This document shows, one piece after another, positions 18,860 to 27,508 of a DNA stretch of 64,000 nucleotides. The notes beneath the pieces are model-generated. The model searched no databases and was not told where the DNA came from. It was given only the letters and a program-made list of their open reading frames with translations. Position 1 is the first letter of the stretch. The number at the start of each line of letters is the position of its first letter. Position numbers and translations under genes: made by a program. The stretch spans positions 434,001 through 498,000 of the forward strand of contig NZ_CP016619.1 of assembly GCF_002741015.1 (NCBI RefSeq). The letters are read 5' to 3'. Source of the stretch: Microvirga ossetica (GTDB lineage: Bacteria; Pseudomonadota; Alphaproteobacteria; Rhizobiales; Beijerinckiaceae).

Positions 18860-19027
18860 ATGATGCGATATGATATTTCGAGTAAGCTCCGCAAGCTCGT
18901 TCTGAGAGCCGAGCCAGTCCAAGACAATTGGCTGGAAGGCGTCAGCGTGACCATGGCTACTGCGCTGGCTGCCATGACCGCGATCATGCTCAGCTATTTG
19001 CTTCTGATGGCCCAAGGCTGGCTGTAG
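18860..19027 (+). CDS. Small single-pass membrane protein, 55 aa
   Basis: MMRYDISSKLRKLVLRAEPV gives a basic amphipathic N-terminus, then a hydrophobic helix (MATALAAMTAIMLSYLLLMA) before the stop. This is a plausible inner-membrane microprotein. The ribosome site is weak, so translation is uncertain. It lies just right of the decayed DUF1127 gene. Confidence 0.4.
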   Translation: MMRYDISSKLRKLVLRAEPVQDNWLEGVSVTMATALAAMTAIMLSYLLLMAQGWL

Positions 19028-19116
19028 GATCCTGCGCACCCCTTACCTTGCTGGAACCTGCTGCTGCATGGGGAAGACCTCAGGGGTTTCATCCCCTGGA
19101 TATTCATGACGGGCGC

Positions 19117-19284
19117 ATGTCCAGCCAAGAAGAGATGGTCGTATCCCGCAGTTAGGAGCGCTCAAAGAAAGAGCGCCCGTTGCTCCTGGCGCTCGAGGTA
19201 GGCCGCCAAGCGGCCATCAGGGAGAACGACCGTGCCCATCAGGCACACGAGAAGGCTGCGCTCGATTGGTTAACCGATGATTAA
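19117..19284 (+). pseudogene. Small gene with an in-frame TAG, 55 codons
   Basis: ATG 19117 opens MSSQEEMVVSRS, then TAG at 19153-19155. The same frame continues ERSKKERPLLLALEVGRQ through ENDRAHQAHEKAALDWLTDD to a TAA at 19282-19284. The downstream half has convincing helical protein composition. It is either a pseudogene by nonsense mutation or a chance pair of frames. Confidence 0.35.
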
Positions 19285-19524
19285 AACCCACTGCGCAGGT
19301 TCTATTCCCCTGTGTCGTTCCGGGTACAGCCAGACCTCTGCAAATCAGCCAATCTAGCTTTGTCCGAGGACGGAAGGCTTGTCCTTCAGCGTGTGCCGAT
19401 CCTCTTTGTTGCGTCCGTCAGTTCCTTCATCAAAGCAAGCCTTCTGCTGACCAGCATCTGAAGGCTGCGAACCTCAACATTCCCTAAAACGAGAACCGGA
19501 GTTGTACTCCGGGTGGATGCAAAG

Positions 19525-19740
19525 ATGGACTACACAGTCGAATTAGTGGCACAGGCGATTCATGAAGCCGAGCAACCAGCATGCCGGTGGGATGATGAGG
19601 CTACAATCCACAAGGAGCGCTTCCGGGAGTATGCTCGCAACGCCATCACTCTGCTCGATGACGACATCGGTGTTCTTCTTCTCGCCATGAAAGAAGCCGC
19701 AGCAGAAGTGCGTTTAGGAACCCCAAGAGCGGCAGCCTGA
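19525..19740 (+). CDS. Hypothetical protein, 71 aa
   Basis: Start at ATG 19525 (MDYTVELVAQAIHEAEQPAC); a GTG at 19513 would add four residues. An all-helical acidic protein with a hydrophobic helix face (ITLLDDDIGVLLLAMKEAAA). No domain recognised. Good codon bias and a compact fold make it a likely real gene. Confidence 0.5.
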   Translation: MDYTVELVAQAIHEAEQPACRWDDEATIHKERFREYARNAITLLDDDIGVLLLAMKEAAAEVRLGTPRAAA

Positions 19741-19812
19741 TCTCTCCGAATGATCCACATCCACGGATGGTATGGCACTCGTTGGAGGCATATATGCAAA
19801 GCCTGTGTGGGA

Positions 19813-20130
19813 TCACTCCTTGCATAGTTTTGCCTCCAGAAAATCCAGGAGCCATTGGACCTCTTTCTGGAGCCATTCAAGACGTTTCAAAAGTTCGTCA
19901 TCTGTCAATTGAGCGTCAGGTGGGCGGATTGTCTGCTCTTGCGCAGCGTCAGTGAAGTTATGGATGATCTCAACGGATCTTGGACCGACATCGGGAGTTG
20001 ACAGCCACCGTCGATCTGGAATCTCGGCCACCTCTCGGATGGTGGGACAGCGCCCCTGAAACTCCTTCAGGATCGCATGTCGCAACCGCGATGAAACAGC
20101 TTCCAAGGGAAAAGGCTCATCCAAACGCAT
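19813..20130 (-). CDS. Hypothetical protein with an RpoA C-terminal-like helical hairpin, 105 aa
   Basis: MRLDEPFPLEAVSSRLRHAI begins a helical protein. The middle (PTIREVAEIPDRRWLSTPDVGPRSVEIIH) follows the helix-hairpin-helix layout of the RNA polymerase alpha C-terminal domain, with the glycine-containing turn before a short helix. A coiled-coil tail ends LEWLQKEVQWLLDFLEAK. It may bind DNA or polymerase; that is inferred from the pattern only. Confidence 0.5.
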   Translation of the reverse strand: MRLDEPFPLEAVSSRLRHAILKEFQGRCPTIREVAEIPDRRWLSTPDVGPRSVEIIHNFTDAAQEQTIRPPDAQLTDDELLKRLEWLQKEVQWLLDFLEAKLCKE

Positions 20131-20596
20131 GCGGCACCCTACAGCCTTAGATGGCGTATTGTTCTGCCCAAGACATTAGGCTGATCCAAGGCGATACAGA
20201 GGGGGTGGTTGAATCCTACCCCTTCTAAATTCCTGGGCCCAATAGAGTTTCGAGAATTACGCCTTTCGGATGTCTCGGTATGGCCCTGTCAGCACGACCC
20301 GTCCAACACCAAGCCGGGCGGGAGCAAGAACTAACCCTGCCCACGTAAAGCCGAGCGGCGCGCTAGACTTGAGAGTTGGGCATGGATGCGAACGTATGTG
20401 CAGATCGACCGCTGGCGTCAGCGGCCATCAAGTTTGCCACCACACCCGGAAATGGTTCGATAGCAACTGAATCTGTGCTGATGAAAGGTTGAAGAATACT
20501 TATCGCTGCTTCAAGCCCAAGGTGAGGCAAAGTCAAGTTCTCGCTCTCGCTTGGGTAAGCCAAACGCCGGGGTCGTCTCTCGTTACCTCCGACCAC
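20131..20596. other. Stretch without a recognisable gene
   Basis: About 465 bases. Short open frames occur on both strands with no ribosome site or family resemblance. Somewhat AT-richer than its surroundings. Confidence 0.35.
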
Positions 20597-21250
20597 TCAA
20601 GTCCCCGCATTGGCTTTGTCGGATCGTTCACCTTCAGCAACGATCATCAACATTTCGTCAGGGAGGGGTCTCTGAAGTTTCAGTGCCTCTTCGGTCGGTG
20701 CATTGAGCCAGATATCACATTCCTCTGGCATGATTAGGATGACCGGTATCGCCTTCGGATGAACCGGGCCCACCACGCCATTCGGCTCAGATGTGAGAAA
20801 TGAATAGTGCAGGTGTTCACCTTCAACAGGATCAGCCTTCGTTCCACGTACGCCGGTCCAGGGTCGCCAAATGCCAGCAAAAGCTGCAAGCGGGCGCTCT
20901 TCATTCAGGGCAAACCAAACGGGTGTCTTTCTTGGGCGAGTATCCTTGTGCTCTGAAAAGGAGGTCACTGGCACCAACGCGCGGTACTGCGGCTTGAGCT
21001 AGACACGCCAAAACGGGGAGCCCACATTGCGCACATTCGTCACCGGATGATTGCCCACCTTCGGCGGTGGTGGGAAGCCCCAGCGCATCTGGGTCAGTTC
21101 ACGCTCTCCCTCACGGTTCCTGATGACCGGCGCCATCTGGTCCGGAAAGATCGCCGGCAGGGGAGAAATGTTGCCGGCACCATCGCGGGTAACATCGAAG
21201 GCCTGTCGCATCGCAGCCTGTGTCGCGTAGGAACTATAGAGATTGGACAC
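20597..21250 (-). pseudogene. SRAP (YedK/HMCES-like) abasic-site peptidase, doubly inactivated
   Basis: SRAP proteins crosslink to abasic sites in single-stranded DNA through the cysteine at position 2. Here the start reads GTG TCC AAT (VSNLYS) where family members have MCNLYS, so the catalytic cysteine is serine. The conserved IFPDQMAPVIRN, MRWGFPPPP and TNVRN segments follow. The frame is then cut by TAG at 21001-20999, where relatives have tryptophan (WRxW-LKP). Beyond the stop the same frame continues with LVPVTSFSEH, TPVWFALNEERPLAAFAGIW, the histidine motif VHPKAIPVIL and EALKLQRPLP. Total length without the stop is about 217 residues, normal for the family. Confidence 0.8.
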
Positions 21251-21457
21251 GGGTGGAACCCTACGTCTCGGCATTCCGAGTTTCATCCCAAACGAGCGAT
21301 TGTGTCACCCCCAAGCCTGACAATGTTGGATGCTTCACGCAACCTATCAGGGTATATTCCTCGCAATCGGCAGGCAGCGCTTTGATTTGCGAATCATGGC
21401 GCAAGTTTGGCCCGTCTCCTCGTTCGCAATCCCAATCATTCCTCAATCCATTAACCG

Positions 21458-24328
21458 ATGCCGCCTCATTCGAATCTTCCGGAAATTCTGCTTCAATCCA
21501 CCGCCACGGACCTTACGCGGCGCATCGGTGACAAGCAGGCCGAGCCCTATCAGGCCAGGATCGCCGCATCGGTTCGAGAGGCTATTCGGCGCGGACGCTC
21601 GGGCGCGGTGCTTGCGCCCACTGGAAGTGGCAAGAGCCTACTTGCGGCCGGGGCTGCCGAGGACTCGATCGACCTAGGCAAGCCGATCCTTGTCCTCCAT
21701 CCCGACGTCAGCCTTCTGCGCCAGAACTATGCCCAATTCCAAAGTGTTCCCGCGGTCAAAGGGGCTCAGACTGCATTCTACGTCGCCAAGAACGAGATCA
21801 TTGGTGAGCAGCCGATGGTTCGGAACTCGCTCGACGCGGATGTAATCCCCGCCACGAACATGTCCCTCGTCAACAAGCTCGATGACGAGGAATTCCTGCG
21901 CTCGCTCGACCGCTTCGGCAAAAGGGGAGGGGTAGTCCTCATCGACGAGGGCCACAAGGCAGCGGCCGAAGAACTCGCCAGAGTTCTCTCCCGCATCGCT
22001 CACGCCGGCGGCTCCGGGATTGTCCTGACCGCCACACCGTTTCGGACCGACGGCAAGGATCCTCTGGACGCCTTTGGCGCCAGCATCGAGCACGACCTGA
22101 TCGACGTTGCCACCTATGACGAGGTCCTGGCGACGGGCCGGACCGTTCCCACCAGGTTCGACATCGCCACGGGAGAGTTTGAAGCCCATCTCGGCACCGA
22201 TGCCGTCCGGCTCATTGAGAGCGCTTTCCTTGCGCTGCTGGCCGAGAACAAGTCGGTCGACCAAGCCTCCCAGCAGGCGTTCTCCCGTTTCTTCAAAGAG
22301 GGAGCCAGTGAGGGTGATAAGGCGATTGCCGCCCTCATCGTGGCTGCCGTTGCCCGGATCTGGGCAAAGCGCGCGGCCGGCGCCACCCTGGCGATGATCC
22401 ACTGTGACAGCGTCGAGTTCGCCAAGGAGCTCTCCGGCTTTCTAGCCCAAGAAAGCCTCCCTCCCGGGTACAGAAGGGAAGGGGAGAAGCCCCGCGTGGC
22501 CTTTGTCGTGGCCGGCGAGATCCGCGTTTGGCGCAACGGCGCCGAGGAGGGCGAGCCCGTCGGTCGCAAGATCAAGCGCGACGATCTTCTCGATGCAGCC
22601 CGTGCCGGCAGCTTCAACATTCTGGGCAACGTGAATGCTCTGGGCGTCGGTACCGATGTTCCCCAGACAGACCTCAACATCCTGGCCTGTCAGGAGCGGT
22701 CCATCGGCCCGGTGAAGCAGATCAGCGGACGAGGGGAACGGGCTCACAAAGCCAGCGGCAAGACCCACCAGGTCTTTGTCGATGTCGGCAATTCCATCCT
22801 GCGCATCTTCAGCGACATCGACGCCATGCGCCGGAACGACCCAGAGCGCTGCCGGCGCCAGGTCCGTGGGCTGGCTGCCCCGATCCGGGAACAGTTCGAG
22901 GCATGGTTCGACAAGGACCCCAGGCTTCGTGAGCAGATCGAGGAGCGCCAGCGTCAGATTCGGCTCCGGATGGGCGAAGGAGACGGCGAGCAGTACGACG
23001 ATCCGCTCGACCCCACCATGGAGATCGGCGATGAGGACGCCCTCCCGGTGCCGAAGCCCTTTGCGGCCGGCCTTATGACGACCGGAATGCGGCGGTACGA
23101 TTCCGAGACGAAGAAGTTCTCCAGCCGCGTGGCGCTGTTCTGCGATCTCAAAGAGTTCGGTCTCTACGACGAGGAGGCGGCGTTGGATCTCCCGCGCTGG
23201 CTGGTCGCCACCCACGACGAACGGACAGGGGCGCAGCAGGCCTTCCTCTGCAAGACCCAGGACGTCGCCCGCAAATACGTGGCCTTCGTCGGCATCCGCC
23301 ACGATGGCGATTATGAGAGCGCCAGCCCGACGGACAAGCAGCGCAAGTTCCTCACAAGCCTGCAGCAGGCGCGGCCTCTCGCCCTCCCGTGGCTCACAGG
23401 GTTCGCGGCTCCGGCCAATGCCACCCAGATATTGGCCGCCATCGATCTCCTCAAGGACAAGGCAGGACTTCTTGCCAGGCTGCTCAACGTCGCTGCCGTC
23501 CGGCTGGTCGAGCGGGCAACGGGAGCCCACAGCCTACGGCCCGACCTTCGCTCGGTGGTTCTGGATCGGCCGAACCAGCTCACCCCGCAGAGGCGTGATC
23601 TCCTCGCCGCCTATTGCCGGCTGCGCCAGCGGTTCGCTGACCTCTACCCGTATGCGTTTGGAGGAAAGCCGTCGGCTTTCTCCGTCACGACCTTCGACCC
23701 GAGCGTCTTGCCCGAGATCAAGGCCATCGTGGCAAACACCAATGTGCGCTTCTTCATCATCGACAACCCGGAGAAGGAAGAGCAACTCCGCCCGAGCCTT
23801 GCCGAGGGCCTGATCAAGTCCTCCATCGTTGCAGTTGGCCCTAAGGGTCCAAGCGAGCAATGGATCCGGCAAAAAGCGGGCTTTGGCCGCCATGACGATG
23901 CGGCCCGGGCACGGGAGCAACGTTTCCGGGAATACCTCACCGACCTTGCCGATGGTCCTCTGAGCAAAGACCAGACGCTGACGATCACACTTGCAAGGAC
24001 CGAGTATCTTGAGATCGCCGCTGCAAAGCCCGGAAAGGAACTCGTCAGAGCGATGCCTTCTGCCGTGATGAACCTGTTGCTGCTCCTTGGCGAGGAAGGT
24101 GGGATGCCACTTCCCGGAGAGCAGGTTGAGCTGATCCAAGATGCTATTCAGAAGAACCATCCCGACATAGCGGTTCCATTCTCCCTGCCCCGGCTCTGTG
24201 CCAGGTATGCCCAGCGGCAAGTTCCGGCGCAGAAGAAGATCCTGAAGGATCTGCAGAAGGCTGCAACATTCAAGAAGAACCGGGATGCATACTTGCGCTC
24301 CCAGAAACTGTCCTCCCTGGCTTCGTAA
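21458..24328 (+). CDS. Large SF2 DEAD/DEAH-type helicase, 956 aa
   Basis: Superfamily 2 helicase with motif I at residues 53-60 (APTGSGKS), motif II as IDEGH, motif III as TATP, and a motif VI variant (QISGRGERAH). Two RecA-like domains fill residues ~30-450. The remaining ~500 residues contain no domain I can name; they include a charged linker (QIEERQRQIRLRMGEGDGE) and a largely helical C-terminus. It resembles the restriction- and repair-linked helicases that act on duplex DNA. No nuclease or methylase partner is adjacent. The divergent neighbour is a dead DNA-repair gene (SRAP). I see no good ribosome site before ATG 21458. Possible roles include phage defence or DNA repair; neither is shown by the sequence. 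Confidence 0.75.
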   Translation: MPPHSNLPEILLQSTATDLTRRIGDKQAEPYQARIAASVREAIRRGRSGAVLAPTGSGKSLLAAGAAEDSIDLGKPILVLHPDVSLLRQNYAQFQSVPAVKGAQTAFYVAKNEIIGEQPMVRNSLDADVIPATNMSLVNKLDDEEFLRSLDRFGKRGGVVLIDEGHKAAAEELARVLSRIAHAGGSGIVLTATPFRTDGKDPLDAFGASIEHDLIDVATYDEVLATGRTVPTRFDIATGEFEAHLGTDAVRLIESAFLALLAENKSVDQASQQAFSRFFKEGASEGDKAIAALIVAAVARIWAKRAAGATLAMIHCDSVEFAKELSGFLAQESLPPGYRREGEKPRVAFVVAGEIRVWRNGAEEGEPVGRKIKRDDLLDAARAGSFNILGNVNALGVGTDVPQTDLNILACQERSIGPVKQISGRGERAHKASGKTHQVFVDVGNSILRIFSDIDAMRRNDPERCRRQVRGLAAPIREQFEAWFDKDPRLREQIEERQRQIRLRMGEGDGEQYDDPLDPTMEIGDEDALPVPKPFAAGLMTTGMRRYDSETKKFSSRVALFCDLKEFGLYDEEAALDLPRWLVATHDERTGAQQAFLCKTQDVARKYVAFVGIRHDGDYESASPTDKQRKFLTSLQQARPLALPWLTGFAAPANATQILAAIDLLKDKAGLLARLLNVAAVRLVERATGAHSLRPDLRSVVLDRPNQLTPQRRDLLAAYCRLRQRFADLYPYAFGGKPSAFSVTTFDPSVLPEIKAIVANTNVRFFIIDNPEKEEQLRPSLAEGLIKSSIVAVGPKGPSEQWIRQKAGFGRHDDAARAREQRFREYLTDLADGPLSKDQTLTITLARTEYLEIAAAKPGKELVRAMPSAVMNLLLLLGEEGGMPLPGEQVELIQDAIQKNHPDIAVPFSLPRLCARYAQRQVPAQKKILKDLQKAATFKKNRDAYLRSQKLSSLAS

Positions 24329-24336
24329 CAGCCTCT

Positions 24337-24891
24337 ATGCTTCGAATGGTGATAGAGAATCCATTGGCCGCAACGAGATACACGCATGGCAAGATTGGAG
24401 ACCGCTTCCGCAGGCGCGTCGCACTTGCGCTATTGTGCTGCTCCATGATGGCAGGGGCTGCATCCGCCCAAACCAACAGAACTCTCTCTGCCAGTGAGCT
24501 CGAAACGGCTCGACTTGGCATCTATTTGAGACTTGCGGTAGAGCGCTGCGGCTACAAGCTCCGGTACAATCCGATCACGTCGATCTATCCGGGTTCCTCG
24601 CTCTGGGATGTCGTTAGCCCGGAGTCGAAGAAGCTTCTGACCGATATCACAATGCAGGAGATGTCCAAGTTTGTGGCGGCTGCCCGACCAAATGCCTGTT
24701 CGGCTGCCTGGGACGACTATGGGCCACAGAAGCGTAAGGGCCTCTGGGCCCTTGTGGCGGCTGACGAACCTGAACCTCTGGGTAGGCACCACTCGCTTCC
24801 CAGTCAATACAGCTTCATCGTCTGCAAGGATTTGAAGGATTTGCAAACCTACTTGGGTCTGGCGAACGACAAAGCGGCCCTGGTCGACTAA
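24337..24891 (+). CDS. Secreted hypothetical protein, 184 aa
   Basis: It begins 8 bases after the helicase stop, so the two may be co-transcribed. A signal peptide is visible as a basic stretch (FRRR) followed by VALALLCCSMMAGAASAQ with an AxA-type cleavage site near residue 46; the true start could be internal. The mature part has paired cysteines (VERCGYKL, ARPNACSAAW, FIVCKDLKD) and is probably periplasmic. Family not recognised. Confidence 0.5.
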   Translation: MLRMVIENPLAATRYTHGKIGDRFRRRVALALLCCSMMAGAASAQTNRTLSASELETARLGIYLRLAVERCGYKLRYNPITSIYPGSSLWDVVSPESKKLLTDITMQEMSKFVAAARPNACSAAWDDYGPQKRKGLWALVAADEPEPLGRHHSLPSQYSFIVCKDLKDLQTYLGLANDKAALVD

Positions 24892-24910
24892 CTTGAACGC
24901 AGTTACAAGA

Positions 24911-25087
24911 ATGGCTCCTGCGAGAGAATTGCCGCTGCAACCGAGATCTCGATTGATAGGCGCCTTGATGGTGGCGAGCATCGTTATGCATGCTACCGCG
25001 TTCCCAGTCATCGCCAATGTGTTTGGGGGCCGGATCTCGTTCGCTAACGGCAAAGAATGGCGAACCAGGAGGAGCCAGCCGCAATGA
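24911..25087 (+). CDS. Possible small membrane protein, 58 aa
   Basis: MAPARELPLQPRSRLIGALM and onward contains one hydrophobic helix (IGALMVASIVMHATAFPVIA). No clear ribosome site is present, and it runs into the leader of the cupin gene. It may be a chance frame. Confidence 0.25.
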   Translation: MAPARELPLQPRSRLIGALMVASIVMHATAFPVIANVFGGRISFANGKEWRTRRSQPQ

Positions 25088-25473
25088 AGTGCCTGCGCAT
25101 CTATGCCACCCCGGATGGCGAGTCGTATTTCGACGAAGTCGAATTGCCGACGACGAAGAGGTCGGTGCACCCCAATGCCGTGCCGTTCGAGGTTTCGGCC
25201 AGCTATCCGGCGTCCCGCGTCCGCATCACCCACATCCCTGCGGGCATGCGCGAGGTTGCCTGGCATACGGTCCCAAAGCCGGTGCTGACGATCAGGCTGG
25301 ATGGTTCGGTGGAATACGAGACAAGTGACGGAGAGGTGCGCCACGTCCAGGCGGGTAGCTTCGTGTTAGTGGAGGACACACACGGCAAGGGCCATCTGTC
25401 ACGCCATTCCGCAGAGGCGCAAACTGTCATCTGGATCTCGCTACCGAACGGCCTCGATTTGCCGCCCGCATAG
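25084..25473 (+). CDS. Cupin-domain protein, 129 aa
   Basis: A small single-domain cupin. AGGAGG lies 11 bases before ATG 25084 (MKCLRIYATPDGESYFDEVE), which decides the start over an upstream in-frame ATG. The beta-barrel segments VRITHIPAGMREVAWHTVPK, LTIRLDGSVEYETSDGEVR and the GSFVLVEDTHGKGHLSRH segment, with likely metal-site histidines, are evident. Substrate unknown; similar cupins bind small organic acids or act as simple regulators. Confidence 0.65.
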   Translation: MKCLRIYATPDGESYFDEVELPTTKRSVHPNAVPFEVSASYPASRVRITHIPAGMREVAWHTVPKPVLTIRLDGSVEYETSDGEVRHVQAGSFVLVEDTHGKGHLSRHSAEAQTVIWISLPNGLDLPPA

Positions 25474-25622
25474 TCGGTCTGGGGACGCTGCGGGCACCGC
25501 TGACGAAAAAGCCCTAGCCAAGAGGGTAAGGGCTCTCAGCCAGGGCTAGCTCCAAGCATTGGGGCTATGGAGGTTATTCGGGCAGATACGCAACGCGCCC
25601 GGTACCTGCATGTTGATACGGT

Positions 25623-25658
25623 CAAGCTTAACAACTCGTGCACGTTAACTAAGCTTGG
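25623..25658. terminator. Palindrome between convergent genes
   Basis: CAAGCTTA and TAAGCTTG form 8-bp arms around a GTGCAC centre, between the cupin stop (25473) and the SWIB stop (25676). It has no U-tract. A bidirectional terminator or a protein-binding palindrome are both possible. Confidence 0.3.
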
Positions 25659-25675
25659 ACCGTGCATTTATCCCG

Positions 25676-25948
25676 TTAGGAAAGATGCTGAGCGAAGTGC
25701 TTGTTCATCTCAAACATGCTGACCTTGTCCTTGCCGCTGAATACGGCCCGAAGCTTCTCATCCGCCAGAATCTCTCGCTTGTTCGCGGGATTCTGCAGGT
25801 TGTTGGCCTTGATGTACTCCCAGACCTTGCTCACCACCTCAGTCCGCGGCAGCGGAGTCGATCCGACAACGGCCGCCAGTTCATGCGAAGGCTGCAGCGG
25901 CTTCGCCAGGGCGGGGTTTGGCTTCTTGGCTGCTTTGGCTTCGGTCAT
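25676..25948 (-). CDS. SWIB/MDM2-domain protein, 90 aa
   Basis: A lysine/alanine-rich tail (MTEAKAAKKPNPALAKPLQP) leads into a complete SWIB fold: ELAAVVGSTPLPRTEVVSKV, WEYIKANNLQNPANKREI, DEKLRAVF and VSMFEMNKHFAQHL. Bacterial SWIB proteins are short and of unclear function; the fold is otherwise known from chromatin remodelling and in chlamydial proteins. A close paralogue is at 57504-57806, about 32 kb away. Confidence 0.85.
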   Translation of the reverse strand: MTEAKAAKKPNPALAKPLQPSHELAAVVGSTPLPRTEVVSKVWEYIKANNLQNPANKREILADEKLRAVFSGKDKVSMFEMNKHFAQHLS

Positions 25949-26091
25949 TGTAATACTCCTAAACTACGCCCCACTGCCATCGGCAGGGGCAAAGGGGCAG
26001 GACCATGGCCAGCAAGAGCTGAACACTTCCTTAATCCCGCTCTGACGGTGCGTATGTGGGGATGATTGCTACAAATGAAAGCACCGGGTCT

Positions 26092-26361
26092 TTATCGTCC
26101 GCGCCGTTTGCTTTGGGGCTTTGACATCATCTGCCGCATCACTTCCTCTGCCCGAGCTCTGGCTTCTGCATCGCTGCTGAGGTTGCGGACTTCCGACGAC
26201 TCTTCTTGTTGACTGATGCCATTCTTGCGTGCGCGCCACTGCTTGGCCTGGGCAGCGCTGGCAGCCGCGTTAGCCAACTTTTCCAACCGGTCCAGCTGCG
26301 GCGTGCTGGCTTTCCCATTGGTCTCTGGTTGTTCGTCCTCTTGCTCCGGGCGCTTTTCCAT
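26092..26361 (-). CDS. Hypothetical charged protein, 89 aa
   Basis: MEKRPEQEDEQPETNGKAST begins a hydrophilic, mostly helical protein with an alanine-rich helix (LEKLANAAASAAQAKQWRAR) and a basic tail (SKPQSKRRGR). It is probably disordered or a nucleic-acid binder. A CtrA-like motif (26435-26449) lies about 75 bases upstream of its start, between it and the divergent gene at 26473. Confidence 0.45.
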   Translation of the reverse strand: MEKRPEQEDEQPETNGKASTPQLDRLEKLANAAASAAQAKQWRARKNGISQQEESSEVRNLSSDAEARARAEEVMRQMMSKPQSKRRGR

Positions 26362-26434
26362 CTGTTCGCTTCCTTAGGCTCGACATCGTTGATTATGCTA
26401 TGCCGTTACGTTCTTCAATGTCAGGGGATATTGG

Positions 26435-26449
26435 TTAACTTCGTCTTAA
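26435..26449. promoter_or_regulatory. CtrA-like binding site TTAA-N7-TTAA
   Basis: TTAA CTTCGTC TTAA, followed by CCATTAAG, matches the alphaproteobacterial CtrA consensus (TTAA-N7-TTAA(C)). It lies between two divergent genes (starts at 26361 and 26473). It is only 23 bases from the rightward ATG, so control of the leftward gene looks more natural. Confidence 0.45.
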
Positions 26450-26472
26450 CCATTAAGGTCCGAGGTAAGCCG

Positions 26473-26814
26473 ATGCGGAAGATCCACCCCGGCTTCATAG
26501 CGGTCGCCATCCTCTTGGGACCCGCCACTCTCATTTTGGCCCATGAGAAGATCTCTCGAACCCCAGCCCAAGAGGTCTTTGAATCCTTCGACCCGCCGCC
26601 GGTCTTGCGACAGGCGTATACACGGTGCGCCAAAGCTCCGAAGCAACAGCGCTCAGTCGAGTGCGACGAGTACGTCAGCTTCTTCGAACAATGCGCTGCC
26701 GGGAAGAATGAGTGCGGACCACAATCCGTCTATAAGGTCCTCACCAAGTTCATTCTCTCAGCGGCCCCGAAGAAGCTGAAAATCGAAAAAGTTGCGACTG
26801 CAAGCGACGTCTGA
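26473..26814 (+). CDS. Secreted hypothetical protein, 113 aa
   Basis: ATG 26473 with GAGGTAA at good spacing. MRKIHPGFIAVAILLGPATL is a signal-peptide-like start (HE follows LILA). The rest has four cysteines (YTRCAKAP, SVECDEYV, FEQCAAGK, NECGPQS) suggesting two disulfides in the periplasm. Family not recognised. Confidence 0.55.
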   Translation: MRKIHPGFIAVAILLGPATLILAHEKISRTPAQEVFESFDPPPVLRQAYTRCAKAPKQQRSVECDEYVSFFEQCAAGKNECGPQSVYKVLTKFILSAAPKKLKIEKVATASDV

Positions 26815-27508
26815 CCGTGCTTCCAGTGGCAATGCTTTTTCACTCGCGGCGCACTACCACGACAATAGCCTGTTCCCACGAAGCCAGGGCCAGATGGTGT
26901 GCGTCGTCACACATCGTCTCGTCGTGGGTCGATCTAAGTGGAAGGCGCAATGCCGGAACACATCGCGCGCTCTGGTAGGGTCTGGTGCTCACCCTCCAGC
27001 CAGAGCGCTTCGGACTTGTACACAGCGTTCAATTGCACTTCACGCGTTCGTGGTTCATTGTGGAGGCGTGGTGTTGCAACCGGCATCACAAAAGCGCCCT
27101 GACAGCGAGCTCATACGGCTAACTCTGTCAGGGCGTTGTCATGTATGAAGGACTGTCTCTCAATTGGTGAAGAGCCTGCACCTTGGCTATGGCTTCTCTG
27201 CCTTGGCCGAGCTGTCAAGACAGCATGTCTTCCAAGGCGTCTTCGCATCTTTCGCTCTCGCTCCTGCGCGCAAGCACATCTCACTCCACGGTTCGGCGCT
27301 AAATGAAGAGTCTGGCGAGCGTGCGCTGATCTCCTATTTCTCTGCAATCGAGACACCAGATCCAAGCGGCAGATCGTCAAGAACCAGAGATCTGGGGCTC
27401 AAGCCCTGCGGCTGAGCGGAAACCATAATGCCGGGTTCAGGGTTGTCTCCCCTTTATCTGCCAAATACGAATGAAAGGCTTCTCGATCCCTTACATTCCT
27501 TGGGTTTC
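26815..27508. other. Long stretch without a confident gene
   Basis: Nearly 700 bases. Open frames at 26792-27148, 27164-27415 (plus) and 27111-27380 (minus) show no ribosome site or recognisable protein pattern. No terminator-like hairpin was found. Confidence 0.35.

Noticed and set aside
22442..23530. A 362-codon minus-strand frame
   Set aside because: Antisense shadow of the helicase gene.
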